A stretch of DNA of 64,000 nucleotides. Source: BOG-1184 sp049514575. GTDB lineage: Bacteria; Fibrobacterota; Chitinivibrionia; Chitinivibrionales; Chitinispirillaceae. The translations under genes and the position numbers were made by a program. Each line of letters begins with the position of its first letter. Position 1 is the first letter of the stretch. Shown here in pieces: positions 19,010 through 25,945 of this stretch. A model generated the notes under the pieces. It was not told the origin of the DNA. It saw only the letters and a list, made by a program, of their open reading frames with translations, and ran no database searches. The stretch is taken from the NCBI GenBank assembly GCA_049514575.1, contig JBEKUX010000008.1:10743-74742 (forward strand), written 5' to 3'.

Positions 19010-19855
19010 TTACCCGGACATGAACTCACCGCACCACCATTCGTTTTCCCTTGTTTCCGATGTGAAGACGATGCCTGATTTTTTTGCGAGAGTGACGGCC
19101 TTCTGAAATTCATCAATCAGGATGCCTGACCAGATGAGTATCCCGCCTTGTTTAAGCAGGGCCGCCGCAGTGTCGAGCAGGGGAGAAGCTTCGGTGAGGA
19201 TCATGTTCATGACGACCAGATCAAAAAGGTCACGTTTTTTCAGGCCGTCGAGGTTTCCGATGATAAATTCGATTCTGCACGCCGAAGGCCTGTTCAGCCG
19301 ATAATTTTCCGCCAGGTTTTCGCGGCAATTGGCGTCGATTTCCACTCCCAGACACGAGTGCGCGCCGCAGAACGCGGCGACGAAGCAGAGAACGCCCGAA
19401 CCTGTTCCGATGTCAAGCACCCGTCCGTTTATCAGCCGGCGCTTTCGCGCGATAACGGCCCGGGCCGCAAGCCGCGTGGTCTCATGGTGGCCGGTGCCGA
19501 ACGCCATCTTTGGCTCGATTTTTATCCAGTGCTTCGCACTCTTCGGCGGCGGCAGCCAGAGCGGGGAGACCCACCATCCGGCCGCGAGCCCTGCGGGTTT
19601 CATCGACTCCCGCCACGTGGCGTTCCAGTCCTTGTCTTCGATCTTTTCTATTGAGATATTTGTTGATTGGCCGGTTTCGATCAGTTTTTTTACGGCGTGC
19701 CGTGCGGATAATTCATCTTTGAAATAAACTTTAACCTGTATCCCTTCCGCCGAGTTCAGCTCTTCGCACCCCAGCATGCCGAGACCGTAGCATTGCGCGA
19801 TCAATACTTCGTAGTGGTCGGAGGGAATGGCAGCGTTAATACAATAAGAGGTCAT
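19010..19855 (-). CDS. prmA: Ribosomal protein L11 methyltransferase
   Basis: 281 residues from ATG 19855; the frame runs on to 19945 but that part overlaps a repeat-like stretch. KIEPKMAFGTGHHETT is the family hallmark, followed by the SAM-binding motif VLDIGTGSGVL and LGVEIDANC, then VVMNMILTEASPL where the family has its (A)NI(L) motif. It trimethylates ribosomal protein L11 in the cytosol. The C-terminal WWCGEF is also PrmA-like. Stand-alone gene, tail to tail with the histidine kinase with 19 bases between stops. Confidence 0.93.
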   Translation of the reverse strand: MTSYCINAAIPSDHYEVLIAQCYGLGMLGCEELNSAEGIQVKVYFKDELSARHAVKKLIETGQSTNISIEKIEDKDWNATWRESMKPAGLAAGWWVSPLWLPPPKSAKHWIKIEPKMAFGTGHHETTRLAARAVIARKRRLINGRVLDIGTGSGVLCFVAAFCGAHSCLGVEIDANCRENLAENYRLNRPSACRIEFIIGNLDGLKKRDLFDLVVMNMILTEASPLLDTAAALLKQGGILIWSGILIDEFQKAVTLAKKSGIVFTSETRENEWWCGEFMSG

Positions 19856-20060
19856 AAAAATAGAAAATATATTTTTGGATGGCTGAGCCTTGACAGCAAG
19901 AACGGAGTGATGCTGTAAATCTGCTAGGCCCACGTGCGAAGCCACCGCAGGACTAAGCAGACGGAGCCTTCATTTCCAAGCGACAATCATCTGTGTGTGT
20001 GGGGCCTGTCAAACGGCTGTCTCGTTCGAAACAGAAGAAAAGAGAATATTTGATAATTTG

Positions 20061-20085
20061 TAGGGGCGTTCGGCTGAACGCCCTA
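20061..20085. repeat. Short palindromic repeat, TAGGGGCG type
   Basis: TAGGGGCGTTC pairs with GAACGCCCTA (one unpaired G) around GGCT. Related in design to the GTAGAGACG palindromes and to the GGGCGATTC palindrome at 24324. Confidence 0.6.
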
Positions 20086-20234
20086 AAAACATATAAATTT
20101 AAAAAGCTTTTTAAGAAAAATAGATATAGCCCAGGCTTTCCCTATCGCACGGCCACAAACAAGAAAAAACGTTTCCTGAAGAAGACGCATCTGTTCAGGT
20201 ATTGGGGAATAAAGGGGGGGTCTGGTTTTTTGCC

Positions 20235-20304
20235 GTAGAGACGTAGCGCCGTTCTAAGTATAACTCTGTTATCCTTATAAGGCCTTTAGGCGCTACGTCT
20301 CTAC
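20235..20304. repeat. GTAGAGACG-family palindrome with 38-nt core
   Basis: GTAGAGACGTAGCGCC (20235-20250) is mirrored exactly by GGCGCTACGTCTCTAC (20289-20304). The 16-bp arms and 38-base spacer make this the longest member of the family in the window; it ends 21 bases from the thiC stop and could terminate that transcript. Confidence 0.75.
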
Positions 20305-20325
20305 AAACAAGGGAAACGGCCATAA

Positions 20326-21603
20326 TTATTTAATTCCCTTTGATCTTCGAATAGCGCAAAACTCCCCGCACATGCTGCACAGGTTTCCGTCGCCCTGCGG
20401 CGGCAGGGAGGCGCGGTACTGCCGCGCTTTTTCCGGATTGATGCAGAGCGAAAGCATCCGTTCCCAGTCGAGGTCGATCTTTGCACGCGAGATTGAGTCG
20501 TCCCACTCCTGCGCTCCAGGGCACCCGCGCGCAATGTCGGCCGCATGGGCCGCAATGCGCGAAGCAATGACCCCTTCGCGGACGTCGTCGACCGACGGCA
20601 GGCGCAGGTGTTCGGCGGGCGTCACGTAGCAGAGAAAGTCGGCGCCGGCCATGCCGGCAACTGCGCCGCCGATCGCGGCGGAAATATGGTCGTATCCCGG
20701 CGAGACGTCGGTGACCAGCGGCCCGAGCACGTAGAACGGCGCGCCCTTACAGAGCGTTTTCTGCACCTGGATGTTGGTGACGATCTGGTTGAGCGGCACA
20801 TGTCCCGGCCCTTCGACGAACACGGTCACGTTGCGCTGCCATGCGCGTTTGACCAACTCGCCGAGGACGGTCAGTTCCTCGATCTGCACGCGGTCGGTCG
20901 CGTCGGCAATCGCGCCGGGCCTGAACCCGTCGCCGAGGCTCACCGCTACGTCGTATTCCGCAAGAATAGCGAGAAGCCGGTCGTACTGTTCGTACAACGG
21001 ATTTTCGCGCTTGTTGTGGTGGATCCATTCCATGATGATGGTGCCGCCCCGGCTCACGGCGCCGGCCAGGCGTTTTACCTCCTTGAATCGGGCCACGGTC
21101 TGGCAATTCACCCCGCAGTGCAGGGTGAGAAAATCGACCCCCTGTTTGCAGTGGGATTCGATGACCGCAAACATGTCGTCGGCCGTGAGGTCGAGGATCG
21201 ATCTGCCCTTTTGCCGTGCCACGTCAGCCATTTCATACAGCGGGACCGTGCCGATCGGCACCGTGCACTCTTCAAGAAGCGCCTTACGGATTGCGCCGAG
21301 GTTGCCTGCGGTCGAGAGGTCCATTATGGCATCTGCGCCATGCCGTATCGCCACACGCATTTTTTCGAGCTCTTCCCGGATGTCGGATTTCGATGAGGAG
21401 GTGCCGATGTTCGCGTTGACTTTTATGCGCGTTCCGGCGCCCAGCGCCATGGGTTCGATTGTCCTGAGTTTATTCCTGACCAGAGCAACGGTTCCATCCG
21501 CAACGGCGGCGCGCATTTTTTCCGGCGTCATTCCTTCACGTAGTGATGCCTTTTTTATTTCCGGGGTGATTGTTCCGGCTTTTGCCTGTTCCATTCGGGT
21601 CAT
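20326..21603 (-). CDS. thiC: Phosphomethylpyrimidine synthase ThiC (short form)
   Basis: 426 residues from ATG 21603 (MTRMEQAKAGTITPE); an upstream in-frame ATG at 21693 would add an atypical tail. Segments such as VEGPGHVPLNQI and PLVTDVSPGYDHI are hallmark ThiC sequence, and the C-terminal iron-sulfur cysteines are C410, C413 and C417 (CSMCGEFC). The radical-SAM enzyme converts aminoimidazole ribotide to HMP phosphate for thiamine. The length matches the shorter clostridial/archaeal-type ThiC. No TPP riboswitch was recognised in the leader and no other thi gene is adjacent. Confidence 0.96.
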   Translation of the reverse strand: MTRMEQAKAGTITPEIKKASLREGMTPEKMRAAVADGTVALVRNKLRTIEPMALGAGTRIKVNANIGTSSSKSDIREELEKMRVAIRHGADAIMDLSTAGNLGAIRKALLEECTVPIGTVPLYEMADVARQKGRSILDLTADDMFAVIESHCKQGVDFLTLHCGVNCQTVARFKEVKRLAGAVSRGGTIIMEWIHHNKRENPLYEQYDRLLAILAEYDVAVSLGDGFRPGAIADATDRVQIEELTVLGELVKRAWQRNVTVFVEGPGHVPLNQIVTNIQVQKTLCKGAPFYVLGPLVTDVSPGYDHISAAIGGAVAGMAGADFLCYVTPAEHLRLPSVDDVREGVIASRIAAHAADIARGCPGAQEWDDSISRAKIDLDWERMLSLCINPEKARQYRASLPPQGDGNLCSMCGEFCAIRRSKGIK

Positions 21604-21885
21604 AGCAGCAACGATCTGATGTTTTTTTATTAATTTTTTTGGAAAACAGTTCAAAAATAGATCAGGCTTTTTAATGCTACCAGTTTTTATCAAGATGTTT
21701 TTCTGTTCATTACATTAATCAGTTGTCCCTCTCTCATCGTAATGGTATATATAAAAGGAGTGAGCGGCAGTGATGGTGAGCGAATTGAAGCGAAGTTTTT
21801 ATCAGGTTATTAATGTTGATACAGTGGTGTTCGTTATCTATTTTACCACCTTCCTTAAACAGCGGTTTTTATTGATGGAGGGCAA

Positions 21886-22404
21886 ATGAACAAGTCGGCA
21901 AAGAAAAAGCGCGTCGGAAAACCGGCCAGAAAATCCGTACGGAAGCCGGCAAAGAAAGCGAAACAGAAACCGGTAAAGAAACCGGTCCCGAAGCCGGCAA
22001 AGAGGCCATTGCCGAAGTTTTCAAAACGAGAGCTTGACCGTTTCAAGGCGAAGCTTCTCGTGGAAAAGAACAAAGTGCTTGAAGAAATGAGCGAGTTGCA
22101 GGAGAACAACCTCAAACAGTCCATTTCCGATGCGTCCGGGGAGAATTCGCGCTATACCTACCATCTGGGCGATGTCGCCTCTCTTTCATACGGCCGGGAG
22201 TTTTCTATGGGACTTGCCGAACGGCAGCAGAAATATCTGGAAGAGATCGACGAAGCCCTCGAACGGATAGAAGAAGGCACGTACGGCATCTGCAAGGTCA
22301 CCGGCGAGCAGATCTCCGCCGAACGGCTGGAAGAGGTCCCGGTTGCAAAATATTCGGTGAAGGGGAAGGAGATGCTCGAGCGCAGGCGTCGACAGGGCGG
22401 GTAG
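21886..22404 (+). CDS. DksA/TraR-family protein with lysine-rich N-terminal tail
   Basis: 172 residues. Residues 1-44 form a basic tail of PAKK/KPVKK-type repeats (histone H1-like), then a DksA-like coiled coil (about 45-130) and the C-terminal finger region GTYGICKVTGEQISAERL. Only one of the four zinc cysteines remains, as in FCB-group homologues. DksA proteins enter the RNA polymerase secondary channel and modulate initiation with ppGpp; the tail suggests an added nucleic-acid affinity (inference). The Omp85 gene follows directly and may be cotranscribed. Confidence 0.85.
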   Translation: MNKSAKKKRVGKPARKSVRKPAKKAKQKPVKKPVPKPAKRPLPKFSKRELDRFKAKLLVEKNKVLEEMSELQENNLKQSISDASGENSRYTYHLGDVASLSYGREFSMGLAERQQKYLEEIDEALERIEEGTYGICKVTGEQISAERLEEVPVAKYSVKGKEMLERRRRQGG

Positions 22405-22460
22405 CCGTTGCAGGCCTGCCGTCCCTTTACAGTGAGGAGCATTTTATCAGGTCCCTCGGA

Positions 22461-24248
22461 TTGTTCGTTTGTTCAGTTTGTCTGTGCTGTTTCCCCTCGT
22501 TTACCGCCGAGACGTCCATTGTTGAGGCGTTTGCTGCGCGCGATGCGCGCGATGCGCGCGAGGCGCGCGAGGCGCGTGAGGCGCGGATTGTGACAGGCGA
22601 CACATCGGTTCTTTCCTGCCAGTGCGCAAAAACGGTTCTGTCGTGCAACGAGGTGGAACGATTTGTTACACTGCGCCATACGGTCCAGCCTTCCCGCAGT
22701 GTCCGCGATTTTCTTGATTCACTGGGTTTTTTCAATGCGCGCTGGGACACGCTGCCCGGAAAACGGTGGGCGGTGCGTCCGGGCAAACGCGCAACAATCG
22801 CTTCCGAAAAGATTTCCGGGGCGGTCGCGGGCATCGTTGATTCTCTTTCTCCGGTTTCCTATCCGCGAAAATACGATGCCGGTGAAATCAGGGAACGGGT
22901 TGCGGAGATCGGACGTCGCCTGGCTGAGAAGGGGTATCCTTTTGCAACCATCGCCGTGTCGATCTCGCCGTTTGTCGACAGCGGGGTGCACGCCCCGTCT
23001 TTGTCGGCAGACACACTGAGTGTTACCTATGGCATACGTACGGATCGCAAATGTTTTTTTGCAGATCCGAGGCTCATCGGCGCCCGGTCAACAAAACCCG
23101 CGCTTTTACTGCATGATGTTCAGGTAAAAAAAAACGATGTGTTTGACAGCAGAAAGATCGAAGCCACTCAGGAGGCGTTGGGACGGCGCCAGTATATTGA
23201 AAATACGGATGTCGGCAGAATTGCCGTCCTTCCTCCCGAGCTGCGCGAAAGGAACGATTCCGCCGCTCCCCGGGACGTTGACTATGTGTCAGTGCCGTTT
23301 TATGTGAAAGACCGTACCGGGCTCGGGATTGAAGGCGCGCTCGGATTGAACTCCCAGCAGGGCGGAGCATTGTTCCTGCAGGGTGACCTGACATTTTCAC
23401 TACTCAATCTTTTCCATTCCGGCGAAAGCGCATCGCTCCTCTATGCCGGCGATAAGACCTACCAGAAGTTTCATGTCGAAGCCGCAAAGCCGTGGTTCCT
23501 CGGCCAGCCGCTGACCGTTTCCGCTTCGTTCGGCCTTGAGGTACACGAGGACAGCTATGGTTACCTTTCCGGTGCTGCATCGGTGCTTGACGAGATCCAG
23601 AATAACTGGAATGCCGGATTTACCATCAATGGCAGCGAAACGACCATGGATTCGACCGGCCAGTCGTGGCGGTACTTCGGCGTTGAGTTTCTTCTCAGCA
23701 GTTTTCGCGAGCAGCCAAGGGAAGGGGTATTCTCAAGCGAACTCTCGCTCGCGGTTGGAGGCGGCATTGCCGGCCGGGAACGGAACTATACCCGGTCGCA
23801 TGTCGAGTTCACCGGAGGAATACATGCGCCCTTCTGGCGCCACCAGGCCGTTCACTTCCGCATCGTTTCCAAAGACCTCATTTCCGATGAACCGAACCTC
23901 GTTGACGCTGAACTATACCGTGTCGGCGGATATCGTTCGGTGCGGGGGTATATGGAGAATGAACCGGGATTTGCATTCAGGACCGTTGCCTACGATCAGC
24001 TTGAATTCCTTAATTATTTCAGCGCCAGAGGATCGGCATATATTTTTTGTGACGATGGATTCGGTTTTGCACAGTCGCTGACCACGGTGAAGTGGGGTGA
24101 TCGGATAAATTTCCTCGGCTACGGTCTTGGAATACGGCTCCCGGTTAAGGCCGGCACGCTCACTCTCGAGTGGGCCCGGAACAAGGACGATATAAAAAGC
24201 TGGGGACGGGTGAATGTGCAGGTGGGGAATAATAACACGTTAGAATAA
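22461..24248 (+). CDS. Omp85/BamA-family outer membrane protein (surface antigen D15-like)
   Basis: 595 residues from TTG 22461. A Cys-rich hydrophobic signal (LFVCSVCLCCFPSFTAET) leads to a short Ala-Arg-Asp/Glu repeat, POTRA-like modules (roughly 60-260, with DAGEIRERVAEIGRRLAEKG), and a C-terminal 16-strand-type barrel (about 280-595). The conserved lid-lock motif is VGGYRSVRGY. Such proteins insert or secrete other proteins at the outer membrane; with fewer POTRA modules than BamA it is more TamA-like or a family-specific paralogue. Start is uncertain: the ribosome site GAGGAG (22433-22438) is 7 bases before an in-frame ATC (22446) and 22 before the TTG. Confidence 0.82.
   Translation: MFVCSVCLCCFPSFTAETSIVEAFAARDARDAREAREAREARIVTGDTSVLSCQCAKTVLSCNEVERFVTLRHTVQPSRSVRDFLDSLGFFNARWDTLPGKRWAVRPGKRATIASEKISGAVAGIVDSLSPVSYPRKYDAGEIRERVAEIGRRLAEKGYPFATIAVSISPFVDSGVHAPSLSADTLSVTYGIRTDRKCFFADPRLIGARSTKPALLLHDVQVKKNDVFDSRKIEATQEALGRRQYIENTDVGRIAVLPPELRERNDSAAPRDVDYVSVPFYVKDRTGLGIEGALGLNSQQGGALFLQGDLTFSLLNLFHSGESASLLYAGDKTYQKFHVEAAKPWFLGQPLTVSASFGLEVHEDSYGYLSGAASVLDEIQNNWNAGFTINGSETTMDSTGQSWRYFGVEFLLSSFREQPREGVFSSELSLAVGGGIAGRERNYTRSHVEFTGGIHAPFWRHQAVHFRIVSKDLISDEPNLVDAELYRVGGYRSVRGYMENEPGFAFRTVAYDQLEFLNYFSARGSAYIFCDDGFGFAQSLTTVKWGDRINFLGYGLGIRLPVKAGTLTLEWARNKDDIKSWGRVNVQVGNNNTLE
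22536..22580 (+). repeat. In-frame 9-nt tandem repeat inside the Omp85 gene
   Basis: Five consecutive 9-base units (gcgcgcgat twice, gcgcgcgag twice, gcgcgtgag) plus a partial sixth encode ARD-ARD-ARE-ARE-ARE. Unit length keeps the frame, so copy-number change would lengthen or shorten the segment just after the signal peptide. Confidence 0.85.
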
Positions 24249-24290
24249 ATATTAGAAAGAGTTGATAGAATTTTTCGCCTGCAGTTCTAA

Positions 24291-24343
24291 GTAGAGACGC
24301 ACGGCCGTGCGTCTCTACACAATGGGCGATTCATGAATCGCCC
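24291..24343. repeat. Two adjacent palindromes (GTAGAGACG family, then GGGCGATTC type)
   Basis: First: GTAGAGACGCACGG mirrored by CCGTGCGTCTCTAC (24291-24318), identical to the copy at 33352. Second: GGGCGATTCA mirrored by TGAATCGCCC (24324-24343). They fill the gap between the Omp85 gene and the next gene. Confidence 0.85.
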
Positions 24344-24423
24344 CTACGGAATACAACCGTATGCCTCACGCAAAAAAAACAAGTACGTGTTTATTTTGTA
24401 AGTTTTTCCTCCGAGGTCGTTAC

Positions 24424-25911
24424 ATGAGTGTCGGTCAGATGGTGCGATTTCAGGCACGATATCCAGAAAAATTCTTTTTTGCATTAATCATTGTTTTGAT
24501 AATTTCATTATTAAGTTTTGCTGCCAATACCCCCGATTCAATCGTCGCAATCATCGCGCCATCGCAGAAACTCCTTCTGTTCGAAAAGATCAACCGGTTC
24601 GAAAAAAACAATAAACCCGGGGAAGCGGATTCGCTGTATACGATACTTGACAGATACAAGGCGCTGAACCTTGAAAATCTGCGCCGGTGGGCGCGTTGCA
24701 GGGTAATACTCAGCCGGTACGCCGGGGGCGCCGGGCTCTTTGGAAGGATCCTGGCAACGGATCCGCAATTAAAAAATGTCGTTTTCGGCCAGCTCAGCGA
24801 ACTTCTTGAGAATGCTCCTCCTGATTCAATGGCGTATGCGGTTGGTGCGTTTCAAAAAGATGTTTTCAGCCGGAGCGGCATCGACACACTCGGAATCCAG
24901 CTCTGGTGTGCCGATTTTTTCGCGAGGCATGGCATGGAAGAGGCCGAGCTGAACATGCTGAGCGCCGTTCCAAACGCTTCTGCCATCCTTGTGCAGCGGC
25001 TTCTGGATATGGCGCGCGACCGGTTCATCCGGGGACAGTATGCCGGGGCCGTTTTTCCTGCGGAAATCGTTTACGACCGCAGCAGCGGCGCCCGGGTAAA
25101 GGCGGGCGCCGCAGGGCTCATATATCAGGCGTACCTGAAGCTTCACAAGAGCGATTCGGCGTTTGCATGGCTCGAACGGTCCGGCATTTCTGATGAAAGC
25201 AGGAGGATCGATGCAGCGGCCCTGTGCCAGGAGTCCGGAAGGATGTCTGACGCGAAAGCGTTCATCAAGGCGCTACCCGCTTCATTCAGCCGCGATACGC
25301 TCGAACTGCGGCAGTGCCTGTGGAACAGCGACACCCGGAGTGCGCTGGAACTGGCAAAGAGATATTGTACAGAATGGGTGCAGCATCCGGATGCAACGAT
25401 GCTCTGGAAAGTCCGCACACTGCTGTTTAACGGCGATAGCGGGGACCTGACGGCATTGTTGGATACGGTTCCGGTGGCGGCTTCATGGCCGGGCGCGAAA
25501 GAAATACTGGACTGTCGTTTCCGGCTGCAGCTGTTCCGGCGCTTTCCTGAAGCCCTGTCGGCCTGGTCGCATATCGAGTATGATCTTTTTACCGGCAAGC
25601 CGGAACATGCCGTGCAGCGGCTTGCGGAACAGGCGATACCATCCGACCTGAAACTTGCATTGCGGGTCCGCATTATCAAGGAATTTCTTGTCAAGGGAGA
25701 CACGGCGGCCGCACTGCCGCTCTTTCAGGAACAAGGTACGGAAGTTGATTCGCCGGAATACCTTTTCCTCTATGCCGAAAGTTTGCTCCGGACCGGCAGT
25801 GCGGACCGGGCCGAAACCCTTTTACTCCGTATCATCAGGGATTACGGCGGTGACGTATTTTCGGAAAAAGCCCGAATAGAGCTTGCAGAAATGAAGGCAA
25901 AGAGTAAGTAG
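24424..25911 (+). CDS. Membrane-anchored TPR-like protein of unknown function
   Basis: 495 residues from ATG 24424, chosen because GAGG lies 7 bases upstream; an ATG 63 bases earlier lacks this. A hydrophobic segment (about 17-33, FFFALIIVLIISLLSFAA) serves as signal or anchor. The rest is alpha-helical with degenerate tetratricopeptide-like helix pairs (for example EADSLYTILDRYKALNLENL and TGSADRAETLLLRIIRDYGG), ending in a typical TPR pattern. No catalytic motif is seen. It is followed 34 bases later by the GH57 gene on the same strand and may be cotranscribed. Function unknown; envelope scaffold is a guess. Confidence 0.7.
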   Translation: MSVGQMVRFQARYPEKFFFALIIVLIISLLSFAANTPDSIVAIIAPSQKLLLFEKINRFEKNNKPGEADSLYTILDRYKALNLENLRRWARCRVILSRYAGGAGLFGRILATDPQLKNVVFGQLSELLENAPPDSMAYAVGAFQKDVFSRSGIDTLGIQLWCADFFARHGMEEAELNMLSAVPNASAILVQRLLDMARDRFIRGQYAGAVFPAEIVYDRSSGARVKAGAAGLIYQAYLKLHKSDSAFAWLERSGISDESRRIDAAALCQESGRMSDAKAFIKALPASFSRDTLELRQCLWNSDTRSALELAKRYCTEWVQHPDATMLWKVRTLLFNGDSGDLTALLDTVPVAASWPGAKEILDCRFRLQLFRRFPEALSAWSHIEYDLFTGKPEHAVQRLAEQAIPSDLKLALRVRIIKEFLVKGDTAAALPLFQEQGTEVDSPEYLFLYAESLLRTGSADRAETLLLRIIRDYGGDVFSEKARIELAEMKAKSK

Positions 25912-25945
25912 TAGTTTTGAATATATTTTAATAATTATTACTATT

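Larger units (their letters stand above)
19856..20325. other. 470-base intergenic region made of several repeat-like pieces
   Basis: No gene seen. From left: a segment at about 19877-19980 able to form ACAGCA/TGCTGT and TCTGCT/AGCAGA stems, which would be the 5' leader of prmA on the minus strand; a palindrome TAGGGGCGTTC/GAACGCCCTA at 20061-20085; an AT-rich block; and the long-armed palindrome at 20235-20304 near the thiC stop. No known riboswitch class was recognised. Confidence 0.5.

Noticed and set aside
20545..21619. Two long plus-strand frames across thiC
   Set aside because: Both lie opposite highly conserved ThiC sequence and have no recognisable domains.
21604..21885. TPP riboswitch before thiC
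   Set aside because: No CTGAGA, ACCC or CTGATC-type conserved core was found on the minus strand.
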